Below, one piece after another: positions 1 through 7,039 of a stretch of DNA of 17,145 bases. Location of the stretch: NCBI GenBank assembly GCA_937931765.1, contig CALHAO010000413.1, forward strand, positions 1 to 17,145. The letters are read 5' to 3'. The position numbers were made by a program, and so were the translations under genes. Below the pieces are notes generated by a model, which was given only the letters and a program-made list of their open reading frames with translations, searched no databases and was not told where the DNA came from. Every line of letters starts with the position of its first letter. Within the stretch, counting starts at the first letter, position 1. The DNA is from an uncultured Thiotrichaceae bacterium. Its GTDB lineage: Bacteria; Pseudomonadota; Gammaproteobacteria; Thiotrichales; Thiotrichaceae.

Positions 1-284
1 ATTTCGTCCTGCGCCCACTCATCTTCACAAAATGAATTGAAGCCATTAATCAATGACTCCAGTCCACCTGGCATCAATGGTTTCAGCGCCCGCCAGGCAT
101 GCAAAGGCACCCAATAATCTTCTTCCTCACTCTCATAAAACTCACCTTCTTTATCTTTGATCAGCGCGACTAACTGTTTAGCATCGCTGCTGGTGATGCC
201 AAACTTTGCATAGTCCAGCCACTTCTGACCATCCTGCGGTTCACCCAGTGTATTCAGTGCTTTAATAATGTCTTGCCTGTCCAA
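1..284 (-). CDS. HEAT-repeat-like protein, N-terminal part (cut by window edge)
   Basis: An open frame of 94 codons runs off the left edge of the window. Its start is a TTG at 284-282, preceded by AGGA about 8 bases upstream; no ATG lies in frame before the uvrB stop. The visible protein is acidic. It contains a helical stretch reading WVPLHAWRALKPLMPGG, followed by DEWAQDE, a pattern I associate with HEAT-repeat proteins that often carry a SEC-C motif further on. That assignment is from memory of the family, not from a search. The gene follows uvrB on the same strand after 38 bases, so the two may be co-transcribed. The function is unknown; such proteins are usually thought to be protein-interaction scaffolds. 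Confidence 0.6.
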   Translation of the reverse strand, partial: MDRQDIIKALNTLGEPQDGQKWLDYAKFGITSSDAKQLVALIKDKEGEFYESEEEDYWVPLHAWRALKPLMPGGLESLINGFNSFCEDEWAQDE

Positions 285-322
285 TGTGATATTCCTGTTT
301 TATGTTCTGTTAAGAGGCACTA

Positions 323-2356
323 TTAAACCGCACCAAAAATTTTAGCCCGAATTAGGCCAATTTCATCACGTACCGCGCCAGCTTCTTCGAACTCAAGATT
401 TCTGGCGTGGTTCATCATTTTTTCTTCCAGCTTTTTAATCTTTTTCACTGCCTGATCCGGTGACATGGCTTTGTACTGAGCTGCCGCTTCAGCGACTCCG
501 GCTGCTTCGCGCTTTTTACCTTTCTTGCCACGGGCGGTGCTGGCGTAAGCACCTTCCATCACATCGGCAATGCGTTTTTTAATAGTCTTCGGAATAATAT
601 TATGTTCAATATTAAACTCAATTTGCTTCTGGCGGCGGCGATCTGTTTCATCAATGGCGGCCTTCATCGAGCGGGTGATCGTGTCGGCATACAAAATGGC
701 CTTGCCTTCTGAGTTACGGGCGGCACGTCCAATGGTTTGAATCAGTGAGCGTTCTGAGCGTAGAAAGCCCTCTTTGTCTGCATCCAGAATAGCCACCAGC
801 GATACTTCCGGTATATCCAGCCCTTCACGCAATAGGTTAATTCCGATTAGTGCATCAAACTCACCTTTACGCAGGTCGCGGATGATTTCTACTCGTTCCA
901 CGGTATCAATATCAGAATGCAGGTAACGTACGCGGATATTGTGTTCCATTAAATAGTCAGTCAGGTCTTCCGCCATGCGCTTGGTCAGCGTTGTCACCAA
1001 CACTCGCTCATTACGTGACGCCCGATCATTGATTTCTGACATCACATCATCCACCTGTGATCTGACCGGGCGGATTTCTACCGCAGGGTCAATCAGTCCG
1101 GTGGGGCGTACTACCTGCTCAGCAACATTGTCGGAATGTTCTTTTTCATAATTGCCGGGGGTGGCGGAAACATGGATAGCCTGGGTGAGCTGTTGCTCGA
1201 ATTCCTCGAACTTCAGTGGCCGGTTATCCAGCGCGGAAGGTAGGCGGAAGCCATATTCAACCAGTGTGGTTTTGCGTGACCGGTCACCTTTATACATGCC
1301 GCCAAACTGAGGCACGGTGACATGCGATTCATCAATAAACACCAATGCATTTTTTGGTAGGTAATCAAACAAACAAGGCGGCGGCAGGCCATCACCACGT
1401 CCGGATAAATACCGTGAATAATTCTCGATACCTGAGCAATAACCGGTTTCCATGATCATTTCCATGTCGTAGACTGTGCGCTGTTCCAGCCGTTGTGCCT
1501 CCACCAACTTACCTTCATCACGTAACTTATCGAGCTGAGTTTTTAGTTCGGTTTTGATTTTATCGACAGCTCCTAATAATACTTCTCGTGGCGTAACATA
1601 GTGAGTTTTAGGATAGACCGTCAGGCTCGGCACTCTGCGCAGGATTTCACCGGTCAGCGGATCTAAATAACTGAGTTGCTCTACTTCATCATCAAACAAC
1701 TCAATACGCACCGCTTCTTTGTCAGACTCTGCGGGATAGACATCGATCACCTCGCCACGTACCCGGAAAGTACCACGTTGTAAGTCCATGTCATTGCGTG
1801 AATATTGCAGCTCAGCTAAGCGGCGCAGGATGGTGCGCTGATCAACCTTGTCGCCTTTAGCCAGAATCAAGCGCATCTTCAGGTAATATTCCGGATCACC
1901 CAGACCATAGATGGCGGAGACGGTGGCTACAATAATAACATCGGGGCGTTCAAACAAATTCCGTGAGGCCAACAGGCGCATCTGCTCGATATGCTCATTA
2001 ACAGCAGCATCTTTCTCAATAAAAATATCACGTGATGGAACGTAAGCTTCAGGCTGGTAATAATCGTAATAGGAGACGAAGTATTCAACGGCATTGTCAG
2101 GAAAGAATTCTTTCATCTCACCATACAACTGCGCGGCCAGTGTTTTGTTGTGCACCAGAACTATCGCCGGACGTTGGGTTTTCTGAATGACGTTGGCCAT
2201 AGTGAATGTTTTGCCCGAACCGGTCACACCCAATAAAGTCTGGTGGAGCAGGCCGTCATTAAGTCCATCCACTAATGATTTGATCGCTGTGGGCTGATCG
2301 CCTGCGGGTTGGTATTCGGTTTGGAGCCGGAAAGACATTTCGCTGAGTTCGGACAT
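323..2356 (-). CDS. uvrB: UvrABC excision nuclease subunit B
   Basis: UvrB is the damage-verifying helicase of cytoplasmic nucleotide excision repair. It is loaded by UvrA and recruits UvrC to make the incisions. The 677-residue product is full length. The Walker A motif GVTGSGKT is at residues 43-50 and motif Ia (VHNKTLAAQLYGE) at about 68-80. The Tyr-rich beta-hairpin that inserts between DNA strands (YYDYYQPEAYVP) is at about 96-107, and the DESH Walker B motif at 342-345. The helicase C-terminal region includes LREGLDIPEVSL and QTIGRAARN, and a UVR domain that contacts UvrC ends the protein (about 637-672). The ATG at 2356 lacks a strong ribosome site; an internal ATG at codon 7 (MSFRL) is an alternative. 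No CTGT-N8-ACAG LexA box is visible upstream, although uvrB is SOS-induced in E. coli. Confidence 0.98.
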   Translation of the reverse strand: MSELSEMSFRLQTEYQPAGDQPTAIKSLVDGLNDGLLHQTLLGVTGSGKTFTMANVIQKTQRPAIVLVHNKTLAAQLYGEMKEFFPDNAVEYFVSYYDYYQPEAYVPSRDIFIEKDAAVNEHIEQMRLLASRNLFERPDVIIVATVSAIYGLGDPEYYLKMRLILAKGDKVDQRTILRRLAELQYSRNDMDLQRGTFRVRGEVIDVYPAESDKEAVRIELFDDEVEQLSYLDPLTGEILRRVPSLTVYPKTHYVTPREVLLGAVDKIKTELKTQLDKLRDEGKLVEAQRLEQRTVYDMEMIMETGYCSGIENYSRYLSGRGDGLPPPCLFDYLPKNALVFIDESHVTVPQFGGMYKGDRSRKTTLVEYGFRLPSALDNRPLKFEEFEQQLTQAIHVSATPGNYEKEHSDNVAEQVVRPTGLIDPAVEIRPVRSQVDDVMSEINDRASRNERVLVTTLTKRMAEDLTDYLMEHNIRVRYLHSDIDTVERVEIIRDLRKGEFDALIGINLLREGLDIPEVSLVAILDADKEGFLRSERSLIQTIGRAARNSEGKAILYADTITRSMKAAIDETDRRRQKQIEFNIEHNIIPKTIKKRIADVMEGAYASTARGKKGKKREAAGVAEAAAQYKAMSPDQAVKKIKKLEEKMMNHARNLEFEEAGAVRDEIGLIRAKIFGAV

Positions 2357-2387
2357 GACTGCGCCATTAACTATTGGGTAGGTCGCT

Positions 2388-2417
2388 ATCTTATCGGTAA
2401 GGGGCTATCCGACTCAA
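2388..2417 (-). promoter_or_regulatory. Possible sigma70-type promoter of uvrB
   Basis: Reading the minus strand, TTGAGT (2417-2412) lies 18 bases before TAAGAT (2393-2388). Each matches four of six consensus positions. The predicted start of transcription would leave a leader of roughly 25 bases before the uvrB ATG. This is a match by eye only. Confidence 0.3.
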
Positions 2418-2505
2418 AATATTTTTTTCTAAAACATGCAACCAACCTTGGCTGGCCACATGCGAGAGAGTAACACTTTTAACTGTAGGGCTAATTGTCG
2501 CGTTG

Positions 2506-3087
2506 TCAGAATGTTGAGTAAGTCAGACCAGCGCTATAGTTCAGGCTGTCTACATCACTACCTAAGTATTCAACCTCACCACGCACACCCAGGCTATCCC
2601 CCAGTTTCATTTGTGCGCCGCCACCGAGCAGGAAGTCAGTGCCGTCAGTTTGTCTTTCATAATCTACTTTGCTTTCCCAGGCAGCCAAACCGAGTTTGCC
2701 AAAAAACTCCAGGCCTTCGTGGTTGGAAAACATATCAATATCATCTGCTGGCATAATGCCCACCACTGATGCACTAAGTCCGTTGACTTTTATCTGATCC
2801 TGGCTGACGCTGCTACGGTCTTCAATAAAGTTATGGTAGCCTGCTTCAAACGCCAGATTTTCACTCATACGATAACCAGCATAGGCTTTCCAGGACAGGC
2901 AGCTCAGATCTTCATCATCACAGAACTCACCAGCGTCTCCGCCTATAAGGCCTATATTGGCTCCGACATAAATGCTTTCAAATTCATTGCTTTGAATTTC
3001 ATCTTTTGAATAGGTGTAATCATAAGCAAATGCTGATCCATTTGCGGTTATTAAGCCGATTAGTCCGGCCAATAATATCTTTTTCAT
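2506..3087 (-). CDS. Small outer-membrane beta-barrel protein (first of a tandem pair)
   Basis: This 193-residue exported protein probably forms an 8-strand OmpA-like/OMP_b-brl barrel. It starts with a clean signal peptide (MKK, hydrophobic core, cleavage after AFA at residue 21) and ends in YSTF, a terminal aromatic as expected for recognition by the Bam complex. Alternating strands such as LAFEAGYHNF, GLEFFGKLGLAAW and LGVRGEVEYLG are typical barrel strands. The mature part is acidic and has two cysteines, in CDDEDLSC, just before the SWKAYAGY strand, so a loop disulfide is possible. The start has a good AGGGA site about 7 bases upstream. It lies downstream of the homologous gene at 3190-3822 with 102 bases between them. 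The molecular role is unknown; it may be structural or adhesin-like. Confidence 0.85.
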   Translation of the reverse strand: MKKILLAGLIGLITANGSAFAYDYTYSKDEIQSNEFESIYVGANIGLIGGDAGEFCDDEDLSCLSWKAYAGYRMSENLAFEAGYHNFIEDRSSVSQDQIKVNGLSASVVGIMPADDIDMFSNHEGLEFFGKLGLAAWESKVDYERQTDGTDFLLGGGAQMKLGDSLGVRGEVEYLGSDVDSLNYSAGLTYSTF

Positions 3088-3133
3088 AATGGATTCCCTT
3101 GTGTTTTATTGTTGGGGTAAGTTAGGGAAGAGG

Positions 3134-3162
3134 GCGGCGAAGTCTGAGGTTGATTTCGCCGC
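3134..3162 (-). terminator. Hairpin between the two barrel genes (terminator or attenuator)
   Basis: An 8-base perfect inverted repeat (GCGGCGAA at 3134-3141 and TTCGCCGC at 3155-3162) encloses a 13-base loop. It lies about 28 bases after the stop of the upstream barrel gene and 47 bases before the start of the next. No U-tract follows on the minus strand, so it may reduce read-through or set an mRNA processing end rather than act as a classical terminator. Confidence 0.4.
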
Positions 3163-3189
3163 AATATTAGATTGTGTAACAGTGGGAGC

Positions 3190-3822
3190 TTAGTAAGTAG
3201 AGAAAGTTACACCGGCAGACAGAATATCAATGTCTTCTTCGCTGTCTGCTTCTTTGTCTATACTTTCGTATTCAGCGGTGTAGCGTTCCCACTCACCACG
3301 AATGCCCCAGTTTTCATCGAATTTGTAGTTTGCACCAAGGCCAAATAGTACGCTGGTTCCGTCTTCTTCGTCAGTCGCTGATGTTTTAGTGTCGCCAGTA
3401 CCTATTGAAGCTTCACCTTCGGCTGTCCAGAACATGGCACCCAGTTTACCAAATACTTCAAAATTGTCTGCGACAGGTTGACTGTATACACCAGCTACAC
3501 CGATGCCGGTAGTCTTACCAACAGCACGCATGCCATAGTCATCTTCTTCTTCGCTTTCGCCCAGGTTGTAGTAACCACCTTCAAGCGCCATATTTTGATT
3601 TAACTTGTAGCCACCGAAGATCTTCCAGCCGGTATTGTCGCAGTCTTTCTCTGACAACATGCAGCGGTAGGTTGCTTGCCCGACACTAGCACCACCATAG
3701 AGAGCGCCTTCCGCCATTGAAGATTCTTCACTGCCACCGAACAGGCTGCCACCACCGGCAAACGCAGAACCCATAGACAGCATTGCTGCTGCCACCACTG
3801 TAGATAGAATAATTTTTTTCAT
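3190..3822 (-). CDS. Acidic outer-membrane beta-barrel protein (second of a tandem pair)
   Basis: This exported barrel protein has about 210 residues. I start it at the ATG at 3822 (MKKIILST...), because this begins a standard signal peptide cut after AFA at residue 22 and a GGGG lies just upstream. The ATG at 3834 would add four residues (MGLT) and has no ribosome site. The layout matches its downstream neighbour: a two-cysteine loop (CMLSEKDC) before the strand GWKIFGGYKL, then NMALEGGYYNLGE, FEVFGKLGAMFW, WGIRGEWERY and a terminal FSTY. Between strands it carries very acidic loops (ESEEEDDYG, TDEEDG, DKEADSEEDID), suggesting cation binding or a highly charged exposed surface; this is inference. 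It resembles OmpA-like membrane domains (OMP_b-brl). The ligand or function is unknown. Confidence 0.85.
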   Translation of the reverse strand: MKKIILSTVVAAAMLSMGSAFAGGGSLFGGSEESSMAEGALYGGASVGQATYRCMLSEKDCDNTGWKIFGGYKLNQNMALEGGYYNLGESEEEDDYGMRAVGKTTGIGVAGVYSQPVADNFEVFGKLGAMFWTAEGEASIGTGDTKTSATDEEDGTSVLFGLGANYKFDENWGIRGEWERYTAEYESIDKEADSEEDIDILSAGVTFSTY

Positions 3823-4004
3823 GGTTAACCCCATTTATTATTGTTATAAGTGAAAACTATTAGAGTTAATTTTGATATGACCGAAGACAGATTGCAATTA
3901 TTGCCGACCAGTTTCCGATAAATGGGATTAGGATGGTTGTTTTTTTACCACAACAGCGAGCAGGATGAACGGCTGTGACCATTGTAGATCATGGATTTAA
4001 GTAG

Positions 4005-4032
4005 TCTTCGCCTGTTGTTAGTCAGGCGAAGA
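4005..4032. terminator. Perfect 10-bp hairpin downstream of the FmdB-type gene
   Basis: TCTTCGCCTG (4005-4014) and CAGGCGAAGA (4023-4032) are exact reverse complements around an 8-base loop. The hairpin begins 8 bases after the stop of the minus-strand zinc-ribbon gene, the right place for a terminator. No clear U-tract follows on either strand, so termination may be inefficient or Rho-assisted. The rest of the 217-base gap (3823-4039) holds the leader of the barrel gene and nothing else I can name. Confidence 0.5.
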
Positions 4033-4039
4033 TAGGGTA

Positions 4040-4348
4040 TTAATCTTTTGAAGCTGCAGGAGCTGGTTTGCTGACAGTCGGTGTCTTTTCTGCACCTTTC
4101 ACTTCTTTGGCTTCTTTTTTGCTGTCTGGTTTGGCCTCACCGGTATCAGTCAGGTTTTTCTTATTGCCGTTCTTGAAGTCGGTTTCATACCAGCCGGAGC
4201 CACTTAAGCGGAAAGCTGCCGCAGTCACTTTTTTCGTGAGCGTGGCAGCTTTGCATTCCGGACAGTCGGTGAGCCGTGGGTCGCTCATTTTTTGCAAAGC
4301 TTCCATTTCATGGCCGCAGGCACTACATTGATAATCGTAAAGGGGCAT
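4040..4348 (-). CDS. FmdB/CxxC_CxxC-type zinc-ribbon protein
   Basis: This 102-residue protein has the FmdB-family N-terminus MPLYDYQCSACGHEMEAL. Four zinc-binding cysteines form two CxxC pairs, C8/C11 and C29/C32, and the motif SGSGWYETDF follows at about residues 49-58. The last 40 or so residues are a charged tail rich in Lys, Glu, Ala and Pro that looks disordered. FmdB was named as a putative regulator in methylotrophs, but in most bacteria its role is not established. The ATG is preceded by AGGAG at good spacing. The gene is divergent from the dehydrogenase gene that starts 80 bases away. The ribosome site lies inside an inverted repeat (4355-4379). Confidence 0.88.
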   Translation of the reverse strand: MPLYDYQCSACGHEMEALQKMSDPRLTDCPECKAATLTKKVTAAAFRLSGSGWYETDFKNGNKKNLTDTGEAKPDSKKEAKEVKGAEKTPTVSKPAPAASKD

Positions 4349-4354
4349 AGCCCG

Positions 4355-4379
4355 TCTCCTGATATTCTTGATCGGGAGA
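4355..4379 (-). promoter_or_regulatory. Leader hairpin covering the ribosome-binding site of the FmdB-type gene
   Basis: TCTCCTGAT (4355-4363) and ATCGGGAGA (4371-4379) form an inverted repeat with a single C-A mismatch on the minus-strand RNA (G-U on the plus strand). The arm nearest the start codon contains the AGGAG ribosome site, so folding would hide it. It could equally be a protein operator in the divergent intergenic region. Confidence 0.35.
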
Positions 4380-4428
4380 TCATAGGTGCGCTTCTGTCTG
4401 AATTCAATACATAAATACGAGTTTTTAT

Positions 4429-5274
4429 ATGCGTAATATACTGATAACCGGGTGTTCCAGTGGTATTGGCTATTGTGTGGCCAAAGGTTTGCGGGAGCGG
4501 GGATACAATGTTTTTGTCACTGCCCGTAAAGACGAAGATATTGAGCGCCTGGAAAAAGAAGGTTTTAAGGTCATTCCTTTGGAGCTGAGTGATCCGGAGT
4601 CGGTGCGGGATTGTGCTTACGAGCTGATGTTGCGGGCTAATAATGACGTTTATGCGGTCTTTCATAACGGTGCTTATGGTCAGGCCGGAGCGCTGGAGGA
4701 TATTTCGCGCGAGGTGCTGGAAAAGCAGTTTGCGGCTAATGTCTTCGGTTGGCATCAGTTGACTAATTTATTGTTACCCCTGATGCGCAATGCAGGTGAG
4801 GGGCGGATTATTTACAATAGTTCGGTGCTGGGAATTATTGCTTTACCATTTCGTGGTAGTTATACCGCCAGTAAGTACGCGATAGAGGGCTTGGCTGACA
4901 CCTTGCGGCTGGAGTTACATAATACCGATATTCATGTCAGTCTGATTGAACCCGGCCCGGTTGAAAGCCTGTTCCGGAAAAATTCATTGCAGGCACTGCG
5001 TGAAAATGTAGATATTGACGGCAGTGTTCATCGTAGGAAATATGCTGCGTCAATTAAACGACTGGAGAAAGAAGGCCCAGCGGCACCTTTCACATTACCA
5101 CCGGAAGCAGTCTTGAAAAAGGTGATTCATGCGTTGGAAAGTCAGCGACCGAAAGCTCGTTATCCGGTAACATTTCCTACCTATTTGTTCGCAACCCTGC
5201 GGCGTATTCTTCCGGTCAGGGCGTTGGATAAAGTATTGCGTCATGTGTCACATAAGGAAAATCAGGAGGATTAA
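4429..5274 (+). CDS. YbbO-like short-chain dehydrogenase/reductase
   Basis: This 281-residue NAD(P)-dependent oxidoreductase of the classical SDR fold is probably cytoplasmic. The cofactor motif TGCSSGIG is at residues 7-14. The catalytic set is S132 in NSSVLG and Y145-x-x-x-K149 in SYTASKY, followed by the LIEPGPV segment. The Arg at about 33 (TARKD) favours NADPH. From memory it resembles E. coli YbbO over its whole length, including the C-terminal part PKARYPVTFPTY...RRILPVRALDKVL, so an aldehyde-reductase-type activity is plausible; the substrate cannot be read from sequence. The usual NNAG element is HNGA here. The ribosome site is weak. The stop is 3 bases before the next gene, implying translational coupling. 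Confidence 0.9.
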   Translation: MRNILITGCSSGIGYCVAKGLRERGYNVFVTARKDEDIERLEKEGFKVIPLELSDPESVRDCAYELMLRANNDVYAVFHNGAYGQAGALEDISREVLEKQFAANVFGWHQLTNLLLPLMRNAGEGRIIYNSSVLGIIALPFRGSYTASKYAIEGLADTLRLELHNTDIHVSLIEPGPVESLFRKNSLQALRENVDIDGSVHRRKYAASIKRLEKEGPAAPFTLPPEAVLKKVIHALESQRPKARYPVTFPTYLFATLRRILPVRALDKVLRHVSHKENQED

Positions 5275-5277
5275 TCA

Positions 5278-5709
5278 ATGAGTGATATGAATGAGGTGCT
5301 GGAATACCTGTTCTTTACCCGGATAGTGGCTGATGAGTTTATCGTGAAGCTATCGGCTTGCGGGCTGGAATATGTGGAAGAAATTGAGCCGATGCAGAAT
5401 GCTATTGTGCTGAAAATTGCGGAAGGTGTGGATGATGATTTGTGGGATGAGCTGGACGATCATTATGACGAACTGAGCATTAAAGATCAGGCGCTGGTGG
5501 AGGAAGCCACTGAAGATGAAACAGCCCATAGTGCGGCGGGCGTTTATCTGCAATTGGATGGCGGGAAGCAGACATTGGCGCAGGTTGATCCGGACATGAT
5601 GAGCCGGATTCTCTCCGTGTTGAGCATGGATGAATTTAATCAGTTTGTTGATGTGATTGTGCGTAGTGTTGAAAATCCGGATGACTCTGCGATTTGTAAA
5701 GTGAACTAA
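5278..5709 (+). CDS. Acidic conserved-looking hypothetical protein
   Basis: I do not recognise a named family. The 143-residue protein is strongly acidic (for example VDDDLWDELDDHYDEL), has two cysteines, no signal peptide and no membrane segment, so it should be a soluble cytoplasmic protein. The N-terminal half (LEYLFFTRIVADEFIVKL, then YVEEIEPMQNAIVLKI) looks like a small alpha/beta unit. The C-terminal helices MSRILSVLSMDEFNQFVDVIV suggest a helical end. The gene is surely expressed: it has a textbook AGGAGG site 8 bases before its ATG and lies 3 bases after the dehydrogenase gene. I recall similar unnamed proteins in other proteobacteria but cannot verify it. No catalytic motif is visible. 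Confidence 0.8.
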   Translation: MSDMNEVLEYLFFTRIVADEFIVKLSACGLEYVEEIEPMQNAIVLKIAEGVDDDLWDELDDHYDELSIKDQALVEEATEDETAHSAAGVYLQLDGGKQTLAQVDPDMMSRILSVLSMDEFNQFVDVIVRSVENPDDSAICKVN

Positions 5710-5750
5710 TAATCTTAGGAACGTACACGTTTCTTAGGGGTTGGTGGGAA

Positions 5751-6968
5751 TTGGGTTTGAATAAAATAAAATTTGGCATTGATCGTTTGCGGGCTGAGCC
5801 GGAATTACGTAAACCACTGGCCGGAAAACGTGTTGCCTTGTTGGCGCATCCGGCTTCTGTTACGGCTGATTTAACACATTCGCTGGACGCTTTGGCGGCA
5901 TTGGATGATATTAAGTTAAGTGCAGCCTTTGGCCCACAACATGGTTTGCGTGGCGATAAGCAGGACAATATGGTGGAGTCGGGTGACTACATTGACCCGC
6001 TGCACCAGATTCCGGTGTTTAGCCTGTATGGTGAGGTGCGTAAACCTACTGATGTGATGATGGCGACCTTTGATGTTTTATTGGTTGATCTGCAGGATTT
6101 GGGTTGCCGGATTTATACTTATGTCACCACTTTGCGCTATGTACTGGAAGCGGCGGCTAAACACGGCAAGGCAGTGTGGGTGTTGGATCGACCGAACCCG
6201 GCAGGCAGACCTGTTGAAGGTCTGAGTCTTCGTGAAGGCTGGGAAAGCTTTGTTGGGGCAGGGGCTATGCCTATGCGTCATGGTATGACACTGGGTGAGT
6301 TAGCGGGCTGGTTTGTTAATACATTGCAGTTAGATGTGGATTATCAGGTGGTGACGATGGCGGGTTGGCAACCTGATCAGGCACCAGGTTATGGCTGGCC
6401 ATTGGAACAGCGCAGTTGGGTCAATCCCAGCCCGAATGCACCAACGTTGGGCATGGCGCGTTGTTATTCTGGCACGGTGATGTTGGAAGGGGCGACGTTG
6501 TCTGAAGGGCGCGGTACCACGCGACCGATGGAGTTATTTGGTGCGCCGGATATTGATGCTCGTGGCTTAATCAGCACCATGCAGGCAATGGCTCCGGATT
6601 GGTTGCAGGGTTGTCATCTGCGTGAGTGCTGGTTTGAACCGACCTTCCACAAACATGCGGGACAGCTTTGTTCCGGTATGCAGATTCATGTTGAACATGA
6701 TCATTATCAGCATGATCAATTCCGTCCCTGGCATTTACAAGCGCTGGCGTTTAAGGCCTTACGCAAAATGCAGCCGGACTATGAGTTATGGCGTGATTTT
6801 CCTTATGAATATGAGTTGGGGAAATTGCCTATCGATGTGATTAATGGTTCACCGTTATTGCGTGAATGGGTGGATGATAATGAGGCTTTGCCGGGTGATT
6901 TGCTGGCATTGACTGCCTCGGATGAGGAAAATTGGCGGGAAGAGGTTCGGGAATATTTGTTGTATTGA
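5751..6968 (+). CDS. namZ: DUF1343 / NamZ-type exo-beta-N-acetylmuramidase
   Basis: The family includes B. subtilis NamZ (formerly YbbC, GH171), which releases MurNAc from the non-reducing end of peptidoglycan fragments. Family signatures run the length of the 405 residues: AGKRVALLAHPASVT, FGPQHGLRGD (about 61-70), VLLVDLQDLGCRIYTY, VLDRPNPAGRPVEG, MRHGMTLGEL, NPSPNAPTL, and LEGATLSEGRGTTRP at residues 245-259, ending in the typical YLLY. No signal peptide or lipobox is visible, so the product is predicted to be cytoplasmic, where it could act in muropeptide recycling; this is inference. No ATG is available: I use the TTG at 5751, with AGGGG about 10 bases upstream; a second TTG at 5757 is possible. 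It follows the acidic hypothetical by 41 bases. Confidence 0.88.
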   Translation: MGLNKIKFGIDRLRAEPELRKPLAGKRVALLAHPASVTADLTHSLDALAALDDIKLSAAFGPQHGLRGDKQDNMVESGDYIDPLHQIPVFSLYGEVRKPTDVMMATFDVLLVDLQDLGCRIYTYVTTLRYVLEAAAKHGKAVWVLDRPNPAGRPVEGLSLREGWESFVGAGAMPMRHGMTLGELAGWFVNTLQLDVDYQVVTMAGWQPDQAPGYGWPLEQRSWVNPSPNAPTLGMARCYSGTVMLEGATLSEGRGTTRPMELFGAPDIDARGLISTMQAMAPDWLQGCHLRECWFEPTFHKHAGQLCSGMQIHVEHDHYQHDQFRPWHLQALAFKALRKMQPDYELWRDFPYEYELGKLPIDVINGSPLLREWVDDNEALPGDLLALTASDEENWREEVREYLLY

Positions 6969-6995
6969 TGTAAGGTGATGTAGTTGCTGGAGTGC

Positions 6996-7018
6996 ACTCC
7001 CCTTTGAAAAAGGGGAGT
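6996..7018. terminator. Bidirectional terminator-like hairpin between convergent genes
   Basis: ACTCCCCTT (6996-7004) and AAGGGGAGT (7010-7018) form a perfect 9-bp stem with a 5-base loop in the 71-base gap between the convergent namZ-like and permease genes. It is placed to end transcripts from both sides. No long U-tract follows on either strand. The trailing TCGGAGGGGATTT is reminiscent of a short repeat found dispersed in many bacterial genomes. Confidence 0.55.
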
Positions 7019-7039
7019 CGGAGGGGATTTGGTTTCTAC

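Noticed and set aside
2436..2756. Plus-strand open frame of 106 codons opposite the end of the first barrel gene
   Set aside because: The opposite strand encodes a barrel with signal peptide and terminal aromatic; this frame has no family resemblance.
3940..3960. T-run flanked by GTTGT and ACAAC as a possible terminator
   Set aside because: The stem is only 5 bp with the T-run inside the loop, and no gene end is close enough.
4285..4755. Minus-strand open frame of 156 codons spanning the FmdB-type start and the opposite strand of the dehydrogenase gene
   Set aside because: It overlaps two well-supported genes, has no ribosome site of note and its translation shows no domain; it is an antisense shadow.
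5717..5735. Near-palindrome AACGTACACGTT flanked by two CTTAGG copies before the NamZ-type gene
   Set aside because: The arms are only 5 bp and fit no operator I know; chance in a short gap is likely.
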